Source: OFTM10 sp964196195 (GTDB lineage Bacteria > Actinomycetota > Acidimicrobiia > Acidimicrobiales > Aldehydirespiratoraceae). Taken from it: 25,532 nt of DNA. Position numbers and translations under genes: made by a program. Each line of letters begins with the position of its first letter. The stretch's first letter is position 1. Location of the stretch: the NCBI GenBank assembly GCA_964196195.1, contig CAXMSE010000001.1, forward strand, positions 1 through 25,532. The letters run 5' to 3'. Positions 15,358 through 23,552 of the stretch are shown piece after piece. Below the pieces are notes generated by a model. It had not been told where the DNA came from. It saw only the letters and a program-made list of their open reading frames with translations, and searched no databases.

Positions 15358-15394
15358 TGCAATCAGTTCAGTGACTCGAGCGAACGGGATTGCA
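15358..15394. repeat. Interrupted inverted repeat between ygeW and the VOC gene
   Basis: TGCAATC-A-GTTC on one arm pairs with GAAC-GG-GATTGCA on the other, 11 pairs with a small bulge and a 12-nt loop. It lies 52 nt past the VOC stop and about 190 nt upstream of the ygeW start, both on the minus strand. It could be a terminator without a U-tract for the VOC gene or an operator for ygeW-ygeY. I see no T-run after it on the minus strand. Confidence 0.4.
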
Positions 15395-15445
15395 CCTCAC
15401 CGCGCCGGAACTCTCCCGGCTCCAATTTGTCTTGGCAGGCAGCCG

Positions 15446-16000
15446 TCAAGTGAGCTTCGTGGCGGGCACCGATGTGAGTCCACCCGCCTCCAGCTCCGCG
15501 ATCGCCGGAACCGGATCAGGATCCTGGAAGTAAACACCGCCGGAGTCGGGCTCGCCGACGGTGGGGTCTCCGTCCCAGTAACTGGCCTCGAGCGCGATGC
15601 CGTTGTTGTCGGTGAAATAGATCGACTGGATATTGCCGTGGTCGACGATCCTCGTGACCTCCGTGCCGGCAGCCCGGAGCCGCGCCCGCATGGCGTGGAG
15701 CGCGTCCTCGTCGGCGACGTTGAACGAGATGTGGTCGAGTTGGGTCGGATACGGCGCCGGCCCACCCGCGCTCTTCCGGAAGGTCTCCGCGCCGGCGATC
15801 TCGAAGAAGGCCACGGTGTTTCCCGGGCCAATTTCGAAGAAGTAGTGGCGCATCGGCCCCGCCATGAGCGTTTCGACAACCGGCATGCCCAGCACACCGG
15901 CGTAGAACCTCGTGGTCGCGTCCATGTCGGGGGTCACCAAGGCAAGGTGATTTACTCCGAGCCACTTGGGCCCAGCGGGCAGATCGTTCAAATCGGTCAT
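15446..16000 (-). CDS. VOC-superfamily (glyoxalase/dioxygenase-fold) protein
   Basis: A 184-residue protein of the vicinal-oxygen-chelate fold with two beta-alpha-beta-beta-beta modules. Candidate metal ligands are H18 (GVNHLAL), H90 (QLDHISF) and E138 (IALEASYW), the His-His-Glu set of extradiol-dioxygenase-like members. The FYAGVLGMPV stretch is the usual module-1 signature. ATG 16000 is chosen over more upstream in-frame codons because the fold starts soon after it and GGAG lies just upstream. A C-terminal extension after residue 145 (PDSGGVYFQDPDPVPAI) is unassigned. The substrate is unknown; the glyoxalase label is by fold only. Upstream lies the acyl-CoA dehydrogenase remnant. Confidence 0.87.
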   Translation of the reverse strand: MTDLNDLPAGPKWLGVNHLALVTPDMDATTRFYAGVLGMPVVETLMAGPMRHYFFEIGPGNTVAFFEIAGAETFRKSAGGPAPYPTQLDHISFNVADEDALHAMRARLRAAGTEVTRIVDHGNIQSIYFTDNNGIALEASYWDGDPTVGEPDSGGVYFQDPDPVPAIAELEAGGLTSVPATKLT

Positions 16001-16059
16001 GACGGCTCCAGCCCACAAATGGCGCGAAATATTCCCTCGCAGTGTCCCAACCCGGCGCG

Positions 16060-16294
16060 ATGACGTCAAGCGGGCCGACTCCACATTTCTGTGCGACGAA
16101 CGCCAAGATCAGGTTGTTGTTGATCGGCGCCACTTGGTAGAGCCGGGTCTCACGAAGCTTGCGCTCGATGTCGTACTCGACCGCAAAGCCGAACCCACCG
16201 TGGGTGTCGAGCGCCGCGTTGCCAAGGCCGCCCACGACGCTTCGCTCGCCAACAGCTTGCTCATGTTGGCCTCGACGCCACAGGGCTCACGGTC
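16060..16294 (-). pseudogene. Acyl-CoA dehydrogenase C-terminal remnant
   Basis: Minus-strand sequence reads EPCGVEANMSKLLASEASWAA in one frame. After a frameshift near 16240 it reads GNAALDTHGGFGFAVEYD and ERKLRETRLYQVAPINNN in another. These match the conserved C-terminal helices of acyl-CoA dehydrogenases (THGGxG and the ETRLYQVAP stretch). The frame upstream of EPCG has an immediate stop (16297-16295), so no N-terminal two-thirds is present. The tail after AFVAQK runs into non-homologous sequence. It is a truncated, frameshifted fragment, probably left by deletion or rearrangement. Confidence 0.75.
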
Positions 16295-16579
16295 TCAGCG
16301 CCCGCTTCAGCTAGGAGTCGCTCGGCGCCCAGTTCATCGGCAGGAACGAGCACAAGGCGATCGGCGAATGGGAGATCCCCTGCTTCGCTTATCGATTTGT
16401 GGATGGCAGCGAATTCGGATCGGTCCCGCCGACCCGGACAACCCGGGTGCCCAGTGGCTCTTCGACTTGGCGCCGATCGCAATATCCACACGGCTGAGGG
16501 AAATTTTGCCGTCCGGGTCCGACAGGCTCGGGGCCGAACCACTCGCGTAGGGCGTGCACCGGCCGAGGCGCTCGCCGCT
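16295..16579. other. Gap without a confident gene
   Basis: This stretch separates the acyl-CoA dehydrogenase remnant from the anti-sigma gene end. A minus-strand frame here gives a plausible protein fragment (GDLPFADRLVLVPADELGA, then ERLLAEAGAETVSP) without a recognisable family, start or full-length frame. It may be more gene debris. No RNA gene or clear terminator is seen. Confidence 0.4.
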
Positions 16580-17230
16580 CTAGGTCGCCGCCTCCACGAG
16601 GATGTCGGCTCGATCGTCGGAAGTTATGAACATCCGGGCAATGTCCTCGGCCTGCGTCGAGCTTGCGCCGGTCACATGGGCGCGTCCGCCCGGTGTCGGT
16701 CCCCAGGCCGCCGCCACAGACCACTCTTGGGCGGAGTCAACGACCCAGAGGGTGTACCGGTCGCGGGGATCGAGGCCGTCCAAGTCGACTCGGATTTCCG
16801 TGCCCCACAGGCGCCCCGCAGTCGAGATCGAGCCGACTGCTCCATCAGCGCTCACGATCATCGCGAGCAGCTGGTCGGTAGGAGGTGTGTCATCAGTTGG
16901 GAGGCTGATGACCGCTACGAGCACCGCAGCCGCTGCAAAGGCAGCCACAGCCGCCAAACGCCACCTCTGCGCCGTCCGCTGGAGCTGGCCCAGCTCACGG
17001 TGGGCCGCTTCGGTGATCGCAGCTGCCCGCCCTGGCGACGGGGCCAAAGCGCGGTCGTCAGGGGGGACCCTCGCAAGCACGCCAGGAATGGGCGCCACAG
17101 CGGTGACCTCCACCGCGCAGGTGCTGCACCGCGCGAGGTGCAGCTCGAAGGCGTGGCGATCTTCGGCGTCTAGGGCGCCCAGGGTGTATGCGGCCCCCCA
17201 GTCGGCGTAGTAGTCGTGATCGGAGTTCAT
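16580..17230 (-). CDS. Zinc-binding (ZAS) anti-sigma factor, RskA/ChrR-like
   Basis: A 216-residue membrane anti-sigma factor. The N-terminal cytosolic domain has the ZAS motif H31-x3-C35-x2-C38, which binds zinc and clamps the sigma factor. One membrane helix lies at about 91-110 (RLAAVAAFAAAAVLVAVIS). The extracytoplasmic domain (about 111-216) resembles the RskA C-terminal domain, with a GLDPRDRYTLWVVD stretch. Its ATG overlaps the stop of the sigma gene (ATGA), the standard arrangement for an inhibitor made with its target. Membrane topology implies release by proteolysis or an extracellular cue; the signal is unknown. Confidence 0.92.
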   Translation of the reverse strand: MNSDHDYYADWGAAYTLGALDAEDRHAFELHLARCSTCAVEVTAVAPIPGVLARVPPDDRALAPSPGRAAAITEAAHRELGQLQRTAQRWRLAAVAAFAAAAVLVAVISLPTDDTPPTDQLLAMIVSADGAVGSISTAGRLWGTEIRVDLDGLDPRDRYTLWVVDSAQEWSVAAAWGPTPGGRAHVTGASSTQAEDIARMFITSDDRADILVEAAT

Positions 17231-17763
17231 CGAAGGACCTCGCGTTCTTCGAGCTGAGTACGGAGGATCTTCAGTGCATAGTGCAGTCGCGACTTCACCG
17301 TGCCGTCGGGGATACCGAGTAGGGCGGCAATCTCGCGAGTGGACATCCCCTCCCAGTACGCCGCGGCTACGACCATCCGGTGATCGTCGGTCAGCGCGTC
17401 GAAAGCGTCGACGATCAGGGAGACCTCCGCCAGCCGCGCGAGTTCGACATCGTCGATCGCCCGGTTATCGACATCATCGGTTAGGACCATCCGTAAGTGC
17501 CGCGTCGCCGAGCGGTGTCTGGAGGCGGCGACGTTCTTGACGATTCCGAACACCCAGGCACGTTCGCTGCCGCGCTCCGGGTTGTACTGGTCATGCTTGC
17601 GCCACGCGCTCATGACGGTTTCATGTACAACTTCCTCGGCCACCTGAGGGTCCGAGAACCGCCCCACGGCCCAGCGGTTGAGAGCTGGGCCGTGCTGCTC
17701 GTAAAGACGGCGCGCCAATGCTTCGGCAGCCGCGCTATCGGAGGGCTCGCGGCGGTGGTTCAA
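17227..17763 (-). CDS. ECF (group 4) RNA polymerase sigma factor
   Basis: A 178-residue sigma-70 family regulator with region 2 at about 22-90 (EEVVHETVMSAWRKHDQY, then RAWVFGIVKNVA) and region 4 at about 117-165. The latter holds the helix-turn-helix REIAALLGIPDGTVKSRLHY. Region 3 is absent, as in ECF factors. The only start that keeps the full N-terminus is TTG 17763, because an in-frame TAA at 17766-17764 directly precedes it. That TAA is the lipoprotein stop, so the sigma gene begins with zero spacing and in the same frame as the gene upstream. It probably directs transcription of its own operon, including the lipoprotein. Confidence 0.92.
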   Translation of the reverse strand: MNHRREPSDSAAAEALARRLYEQHGPALNRWAVGRFSDPQVAEEVVHETVMSAWRKHDQYNPERGSERAWVFGIVKNVAASRHRSATRHLRMVLTDDVDNRAIDDVELARLAEVSLIVDAFDALTDDHRMVVAAAYWEGMSTREIAALLGIPDGTVKSRLHYALKILRTQLEEREVLR

Positions 17764-18261
17764 TTAGTCGGACCCGGCTGAACCGATGGCGTTGCCCTCG
17801 GCATCGATCACATACCAGACATCATTGACGCCCTGACCGTTGGTGTCGCCCGCGGCGGAATCGCCAGCAAAGTAATAGAGCGGCCAGTCGTTGTAAGTGG
17901 CCTGGACATCACCATTGGTCCTCGTCGTGGTACCCAACAAACCCGCATCAAGGCTCGACCCGACACTTCCAAGCTCCCCCACCACCGGCCAGTTCGTCTC
18001 ACACTGGTCATAACAGGTGCTCTCCCCCTGGGCATCAGGAACAAACGAGTACACAGAATTACCATCCACATCCATCACGATGTCACCCAACCCACTCGCC
18101 CCCAACGCAAGATCAGGAACCGGATCACCTGAACCGGACTCTTCGTCAGAGTCGTCTACCCCACCGCCGGCATCGCTCGTGACGGCGGCTTCATCGTCGC
18201 CGCTGCACGCGCCCGCCAAGACCACCAGCGCCGCGAATACCGTGAAGAATCGTTTGAACAT
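17764..18261 (-). CDS. Secreted lipoprotein with Yx(FWY)xxD repeats (COG4315-like)
   Basis: A 165-residue exported lipoprotein. MFKRFFTVFAALVVLAGAC is a lipoprotein signal with lipobox LAGAC and acylated C19, followed by an acidic Asp/Glu/Ser-rich linker (about 20-55). The mature domain has VYSFVPD, an STCYDQCETNWP disulfide-type segment and LYYFAGD, repeating the Yx(FWY)xxD signature of this poorly understood family. ATG 18261 is used because the basic-hydrophobic signal starts there. It is the first gene of the sigma/anti-sigma operon and is probably a target of the ECF sigma factor. A role as envelope sensor or redox/metal-binding lipoprotein is inference. Confidence 0.9.
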   Translation of the reverse strand: MFKRFFTVFAALVVLAGACSGDDEAAVTSDAGGGVDDSDEESGSGDPVPDLALGASGLGDIVMDVDGNSVYSFVPDAQGESTCYDQCETNWPVVGELGSVGSSLDAGLLGTTTRTNGDVQATYNDWPLYYFAGDSAAGDTNGQGVNDVWYVIDAEGNAIGSAGSD

Positions 18262-18302
18262 CGGAATTCCAATCTCGAGTGTCACACCTGAACTGGCTGG
18301 TG

Positions 18303-18329
18303 TTACGGCCGCGGACGCCCGTTCGGTTC
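18303..18329 (-). promoter_or_regulatory. Candidate ECF-type promoter for the lipoprotein-sigma-anti-sigma operon
   Basis: On the minus strand, GAACC (18329-18325) and CGTAA (18307-18303) are separated by 17 nt, about 40 nt before the lipoprotein ATG 18261. ECF sigma factors commonly recognise a GAAC-type -35 and a CGT-type -10, so autoregulation is plausible. The call rests on short motifs and is weak alone. The rest of 18262-18606 (345 bp) shows no gene or RNA I can support. Confidence 0.35.
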
Positions 18330-18606
18330 AATTCCCCTGTGGATTCGTCGGCGTTCTTGCCCCACGTCCCGATCGTTTAGTCATCGACCAGGGCTGCGCT
18401 TACCGGACCTGAGAGACTCGACGAAGCAGAACCAACCGCACCAAAACCGGGCGAGCCGGTGCGGCCGGGTCCACGCTGCGTGCCGCGTCGCCACCCGCAC
18501 CCTCGACGTCAACCGCCCCAACGCGGTCTGGTGATTGTCGCGCCGACGGCACCATCCCGCCGAGCTGACGCCTTTCTGTAGTGCTCACGGCAGAGCCACA
18601 GGCTCG

Positions 18607-19110
18607 CTATAGGGCCTCGGGGCTGGACAGATCCGATCCGGATTCGACGGCGAGTGATCGGGCGTTTCGGTCGACGGGATCCGTACCGGTGAGCGACTGG
18701 TATGAATCGACGAGGTCCGCGTAGGTGCTGTTCTCGATCTTGAAGAGACGGAACGTTTCGAGTCAGCGGAGGTCCAGAAACGTTTGACGTGTCGCTTCAT
18801 CGAGCGTCGTTTCGATCCAGGCGTGAGCGAGCTCGTGCACCATGGTCGTGTCCGAGGGCCTGCAGATGCGGACTTCGACTTTGGCCGGTACCTAGATACC
18901 TCCGTTGCCGAAACACTTGGATTGATCCTCCGGAAAGCTGATTACGAGCTCGGGTGGGAGTTCTAGGTCGGCTTTGGCGAACCTCTCGAGCGAGAAGTCG
19001 ACGAGTGCGCGTTGTCGTTCGTCCAGGCCAAGGTCGACAGAGCCCTCTCGGATCTCTTCAGCCCCCGACAGCGTGGTGGCAAGGAGCAGAATTGCGATGA
19101 TTCGGAACAT
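18607..19110 (-). pseudogene. Secreted HExxH metallopeptidase-like gene with two in-frame stops
   Basis: One frame from ATG 19110 to TAG 18609-18607 (168 codons) encodes a signal peptide (MFRIIAILLLATTLSGA) and a helical pro-segment (LDERQRALVDFSLERFAK). A metal-binding TMVHELAHAW (HExxH) and a tail of about 50 residues follow. It is interrupted by TAG at 18894-18892 (between GNGGI and VPAKVEV) and by TGA at 18765-18763 (between FLDLR and LETFRLF). The frame is preserved on both sides, so the lesions are recent point mutations. No third Glu/His zinc ligand is obvious. Selenocysteine was considered for the TGA and rejected, since TAG also interrupts the gene and the residue is not a redox position. 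Confidence 0.7.
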
Positions 19111-19437
19111 GCCCGGATCGTCCACTTCCTCTGCAAACTGCGTTCGAGGATGGCTATGTCTGGACCACACTGTCCGAACGCGTGGCCCGAGATCGAGATC
19201 CCGATATCGGGCTTGTCGGGTTCCCGCTCGACCGAGACAAGCTGGTGAGATTCGCCGAGTCGAAGCTCAGCCGTGAGACCACCGCTGCATCGGGCGGCCC
19301 GACCGGTCGAGCACCTGCTCGTGACGTGACCGGAGGCGACCGAGGTGTCCCGACCCTCGATCGCGAATGTGTCTGGCTCATGAATTCGCGGTGGAGGCGC
19401 TGTGATAGGAGCCAGCATCCACGTATGGTCCGAGCCA
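19111..19437. other. Gap upstream of pckG; possible gene debris
   Basis: No complete gene is seen. A minus-strand frame around 19130-19280 has coding-like composition (LRLGESHQLVSVEREPDKP, then DIGISISGHAFGQ) but no start and no family I recognise. It may be another remnant next to the broken metallopeptidase. The promoter of pckG must lie here or further upstream; AGGAG near 19407 is too far from ATG 19438 to be its ribosome site. Confidence 0.3.
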
Positions 19438-21285
19438 ATGGAAACACCAACGAACCTGCAACACGAAGAACTCCGATCCTGGGTCGCCGAGATGGCGGAG
19501 TTGTGCGAACCGGACAAGGTGCATTGGTGCGACGGCACCGACGAAGAGTACGACGCGTTGACACAGGGATTGGTCGACGCCGGCACCTTCATCAAGCTGG
19601 ACGACACGCTGCGACCCGACAGCTTTCTCTCCCGTTCTGATCCGAGCGATGTCGCCCGGGTCGAGGATCGCACCTACATCTGCAGCAGGACCCGTCAGGA
19701 CGCCGGACCCACCAACAACTGGATGGACCCGGCCGAGATGAAAACGATCCTCGGAGGCCTGTTCAAGGGCTCGATGAGGGGTCGCACCATGTATGTGATC
19801 CCGTTCAGCATGGGCCCGCTCGGATCGTCGATCGCCCAGATCGGCGTCGAGATCAGCGACTCCGCTTACGTCGCGGTCAACATGAAGATCATGACTCGGA
19901 TGGGTTCCGACGTACTCGACGTACTCGGCACCGATGGTCGCTTCGTACCGTGCATGCACACCGTCGGGGCCCCACTCGAGCCGGGCCAGGCCGACGTCGA
20001 ATGGCCGTGCAACCCGGACGAGAAGTACATCGTGCATTTCCCCGAGGAGCGCTCGATCTGGTCCTACGGCAGTGGCTACGGCGGCAATGCGCTGCTCGGC
20101 AAGAAGTGCCTCGCGTTGAGGATCGCCTCCACCATGGCGCGCGACGAGGGCTGGCTGGCCGAACACATGTTGATCATGGGCGTCACAGAGCCCTCCGGCG
20201 ACAAGACATATGTAGCGGCGGCCTTTCCGAGCGCCTGCGGCAAAACCAACTTCGCCATGATCGAACCACCGGAGGCCATGGGCGCCGACGGCTGGAAGGT
20301 CACCACAATCGGCGACGACATTGCCTGGATCAAGCCCGGCGACGACGGCAAGCTTTACGCGATCAATCCCGAGGCCGGATACTTCGGCGTCGCTCCTGGC
20401 ACCTCGATGGCCACCAATCCCAGCGCGATGGCAACGATCCGTTCCAACACGATCTTCACCAACGTTGCGCTCACCGACGAGGGCGACGTCTGGTGGGAAG
20501 GCATGGACGGCGATCCGCCGGCGCATGCGATCGATTGGCAGGGCCAGGACTGGACACCGGAATCAGACACCAAGGCGTCGCACCCCAATGCTCGCTTCAC
20601 CGCGCCCGCAGGCCAGAACCCGGTGATCGACGACGAGTGGGACAACCCACAGGGCGTGCCGATCAACGCGTTCGTGTTCGGTGGTCGACGCTCCGGCACG
20701 ATGCCGCTCGTGTACCAGTCGTTCAACTGGGCCCACGGCGTCTACCTCGCTGCCACAATGGGCTCTGAGACCACAGCGGCCGCATTCGGTCAACAGGGCG
20801 TCGTCCGGCGCGATCCGTTCGCGATGCTTCCGTTCGCGGGATATCACATGGGCGACTACTTCAATCATTGGCTGGGGTTTGGCCGCACGATCCAGAACCC
20901 ACCGCGAATCTTCGGAGTCAACTGGTTCCGAACCGATGAGCAGGGCCGCTTCGTATGGCCAGGTTTCGGTGAGAACATGCGTGTGCTGCAGTGGATCGTC
21001 GAACGCTCCCACGGCCAGGCGTACGCGCTCGAGAGCCCACTCGGCTGGATGCCTCGATTCGAGGACATCAACTGGGAGGGGCTGGAGGATTTCACCGACG
21101 CCGACTTCCGACAGGCAATGTCGGTTGACCGTGACGACTGGAACAAGGAGATCCTCTCCCACGACGAATTGTTCATCCGTCTCAACGACCGCATCCCCAA
21201 AGAGCTGATCGCGATCCGCGATCTCACCCTCTCGGCATTGTGGCGTTCGCCCGAGCACTGGGAGATGAACGCAGACCCCACGTGA
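19438..21285 (+). CDS. pckG: Phosphoenolpyruvate carboxykinase (GTP)
   Basis: A 615-residue cytosolic enzyme converting oxaloacetate and GTP to PEP, CO2 and GDP. The kinase-1a P-loop FPSACGKTN lies at 263-271 with the active-site Cys at 267. Other class-defining stretches are VARVEDRTYICS near the N-terminus, AGPTNNWMDP, SYGSGYGGNALLGKKC, GDDIAWI and FVFGGRRSGTMPLV. WFRTDEQGRFVWPGFGENMRVL carries the guanine-binding aromatic region. Length matches bacterial GTP enzymes (about 605-620). ATG 19438 is the first start near the conserved N-terminus; GTG 19402 is an in-frame alternative. The stop overlaps the phosphofructokinase start by GTGA. Confidence 0.97.
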   Translation: METPTNLQHEELRSWVAEMAELCEPDKVHWCDGTDEEYDALTQGLVDAGTFIKLDDTLRPDSFLSRSDPSDVARVEDRTYICSRTRQDAGPTNNWMDPAEMKTILGGLFKGSMRGRTMYVIPFSMGPLGSSIAQIGVEISDSAYVAVNMKIMTRMGSDVLDVLGTDGRFVPCMHTVGAPLEPGQADVEWPCNPDEKYIVHFPEERSIWSYGSGYGGNALLGKKCLALRIASTMARDEGWLAEHMLIMGVTEPSGDKTYVAAAFPSACGKTNFAMIEPPEAMGADGWKVTTIGDDIAWIKPGDDGKLYAINPEAGYFGVAPGTSMATNPSAMATIRSNTIFTNVALTDEGDVWWEGMDGDPPAHAIDWQGQDWTPESDTKASHPNARFTAPAGQNPVIDDEWDNPQGVPINAFVFGGRRSGTMPLVYQSFNWAHGVYLAATMGSETTAAAFGQQGVVRRDPFAMLPFAGYHMGDYFNHWLGFGRTIQNPPRIFGVNWFRTDEQGRFVWPGFGENMRVLQWIVERSHGQAYALESPLGWMPRFEDINWEGLEDFTDADFRQAMSVDRDDWNKEILSHDELFIRLNDRIPKELIAIRDLTLSALWRSPEHWEMNADPT

Positions 21286-23522
21286 TCGCGTCGAGTCTCA
21301 GCACGCCGCAAACGCCTGCAAAGTTGGCCGTGCTCACGAGCGGGGGCGACGCCGCCGGCATGAACCCGGCCATCCGCGCGGTAGTCCGGACTGGGCTCGA
21401 CTTGGGGATGGAGGTTTTCGCCGTCTCCGAAGGGCTGCACGGCCTCGTGGAGGGTGGCGACCTGATCAGGCCAGCGACGTCGGCCGATGTCGGCGGCATC
21501 CTGTATCGCGGGGGGACCGTGCTCGGTACCGCTCGCTGCGAGGCGTTCCGAACCCGCGACGGCCGGCGTCAAGCGGCGCGCAACCTGGTGGAGCTGGGCA
21601 TCGGCGTGCTCGTGGTGATCGGCGGCGACGGCAGCCTCACCGGCTCCAACGTCTTTCGCGAGGAATGGCCAGAACTACTCGATGAACTGGTCGAGCGGGG
21701 CGAGATCGAACGAGCCGAGGCCGACGCCAACCACCGCCTGACGCTGGTGGGCTTGGTCGGCTCGATCGACAACGACATGTTCGGCACCGACATGACGATC
21801 GGTGCCGACACCGCTCTCCACCGCATCACCGAAGCGATCGATGCGATCCAGAGCACGGCGTCCAGCCACCAACGGTCCTTCGTCATAGAGGTGATGGGAC
21901 GCAACTGCGGCTATCTCGCCTTGATGAGCGCGCTCGCCACTGGGGCCAACTTCGTGCTGATCCCCGAGAGCCCACCCGACACCGATGAGTGGGCGGAGTC
22001 GATGTGTCGAGCGCTCGAGGCCGGCCGGGCGATCGGGCGCCGCTCAAACATCGTGATCGTCGCCGAGGGCGCTCAGGACATGCACGGCAATCCAATCACC
22101 GCCGAGCAGGTCAAGCATGTCCTCGAAGACCTCAGAGGAGAAGACACCCGGGTCACGAGCCTCGGCCACGTGCAGCGAGGCGGCGCGCCGAGCGCGTTCG
22201 ACCGCTACCTCAGCACCGTGCTCGGCTACGCCGCGGTCAAGCACGTCGCGGCGCATCCCGACGCCGATCCACAGCTGGTCGGCATCAGGGGCCACCAGAT
22301 CGTGAAGTCGCCGTTGATGCAGAGCGTGGCGAAGACGAAGTCGGTCGCTTCTGTAATCGCCGAGCACGACTACGAAGCAGCGATGGAGCTGCGCGGTGGC
22401 AGCTTCCGCGATTCGTTCCGGATGATGCGCACGATGGTGCGTGCCCGGCCCCATGCACCCGAGCCCGGTCAGCGGCGGCTTCGCCTCGCCGTGCTGCACG
22501 GGGGCGGCACCGCGCCAGGCATGAACACCGCGGTCAGGGTGGCGGTCCGCGCCGGACTCGACCTCGGGCACACCGTGCTCGGCGTCAAGCGCGGCTTCCG
22601 CGGGCTCGCGCGCGGCGATATCGAGGAGATGGACTGGATGAGCGTGTCCGAGTGGGTCGGCCGCGGCGGGGCCGAGCTCGGTACGAGCCGGTCGGTTGCC
22701 GGCCCGGAGATGCTCGCCAACGTCGCCGAACAAATCGACGCCCACCACATCGACGGGATTTTGATGGTCGGTGGCTGGGCCGGGTATCAGTCGGCATGTG
22801 AACTCAGGCGCCTGGCCGACGTCCATCCGGCGTTGGCGATCCCCGTGGTGTGTCTGCCCGCCTCGATCAACAACGATCTGCCCGGCTCGGAGCTGAGCAT
22901 CGGCGCCGACACTGCCCTGAACAGCATCGTGAGCGATGTCGACAAAATCAAGCAGTCGGCGGTCGCATCGCAGAGGAGCTTCATCGTCGAGGTGATGGGC
23001 CACGACTGCGGCTATCTGGCGCTGATGAGTGGACTCGCCACCGGTGCCGAACGCGTCTACCTCCCCGAGCAGGGAATCTCACTGCATGACCTCGAGGTCG
23101 ATCTCAATGCGTTGAAGGAAGGGTTCGCGCACGGCAAGCGGCTCGGCCTCGTCATCCGCAGCGAAAACGCCGACGAGGCGTACACCACCAGCTTCATCAA
23201 GACGCTCTTCGAGCGCGAGGGCGAAGGACTATTCGATGTCCGCGGGGCGATCCTCGGCCACGTCCAGCAGGGGGGCGATCCATCGCCGTTCGATCGCATC
23301 CAGGCCACCCGGCTGGCTTGGGAGAGTGTCCAGCATCTCGTCGAGCAGGCGATGGCCGATGTCTCGACGGATGCGATGGTTGGTCTGCAACACGGCAAGG
23401 TCGTATTCACGCCCCTGGCAGACTTCCCGACCCTCGTCCAGACCGACGCACAGCGGCCGCGCGAACAAAGCTGGATGGCGCTCCAGACCGTCGCCGAGGT
23501 AATGGCCGGATCGGTCAGCTAG
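21282..23522 (+). CDS. Tandem-domain 6-phosphofructokinase with inactive C-terminal half
   Basis: A 746-residue fusion of two phosphofructokinase domains (about 8-390 and 400-740); typical bacterial enzymes have one domain of about 320-340. Domain 1 keeps the nucleotide loop GGDGS at 114-118 and the catalytic GSIDND with Asp163, plus MGRNCGYLAL. Gly at the discriminating positions favours ATP over PPi. Domain 2 has GGWAG (497-501) for GGDGS and SINND with Asn530 in place of the catalytic Asp. It retains GSELSIGADTALN and MGHDCGYLALMSG, so it folds but should not phosphorylate. The pattern recalls animal and fungal PFK, where the C-half became allosteric. GTG 21282 overlaps the pckG stop (GTGA), coupling a glycolytic to a gluconeogenic enzyme. 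Confidence 0.93.
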   Translation: MIASSLSTPQTPAKLAVLTSGGDAAGMNPAIRAVVRTGLDLGMEVFAVSEGLHGLVEGGDLIRPATSADVGGILYRGGTVLGTARCEAFRTRDGRRQAARNLVELGIGVLVVIGGDGSLTGSNVFREEWPELLDELVERGEIERAEADANHRLTLVGLVGSIDNDMFGTDMTIGADTALHRITEAIDAIQSTASSHQRSFVIEVMGRNCGYLALMSALATGANFVLIPESPPDTDEWAESMCRALEAGRAIGRRSNIVIVAEGAQDMHGNPITAEQVKHVLEDLRGEDTRVTSLGHVQRGGAPSAFDRYLSTVLGYAAVKHVAAHPDADPQLVGIRGHQIVKSPLMQSVAKTKSVASVIAEHDYEAAMELRGGSFRDSFRMMRTMVRARPHAPEPGQRRLRLAVLHGGGTAPGMNTAVRVAVRAGLDLGHTVLGVKRGFRGLARGDIEEMDWMSVSEWVGRGGAELGTSRSVAGPEMLANVAEQIDAHHIDGILMVGGWAGYQSACELRRLADVHPALAIPVVCLPASINNDLPGSELSIGADTALNSIVSDVDKIKQSAVASQRSFIVEVMGHDCGYLALMSGLATGAERVYLPEQGISLHDLEVDLNALKEGFAHGKRLGLVIRSENADEAYTTSFIKTLFEREGEGLFDVRGAILGHVQQGGDPSPFDRIQATRLAWESVQHLVEQAMADVSTDAMVGLQHGKVVFTPLADFPTLVQTDAQRPREQSWMALQTVAEVMAGSVS

Positions 23523-23552
23523 GTGTCGACAGCGCCCCTGCTCGCCGGATAG

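Noticed and set aside
18262..18606. Possible tRNA or small RNA in the GC-rich spacer
   Set aside because: No cloverleaf arms, CCA end or conserved RNA motif could be found by eye.
18763..18765. TGA in the metallopeptidase frame as a third selenocysteine codon
   Set aside because: The position is not a redox site, the same frame also has a TAG, and no adjacent Cys motif exists. Nonsense mutation is simpler.
18892..18894. TAG as a pyrrolysine codon
   Set aside because: Pyrrolysine use is confined to particular methylamine-using lineages, and nothing in the window supports it.
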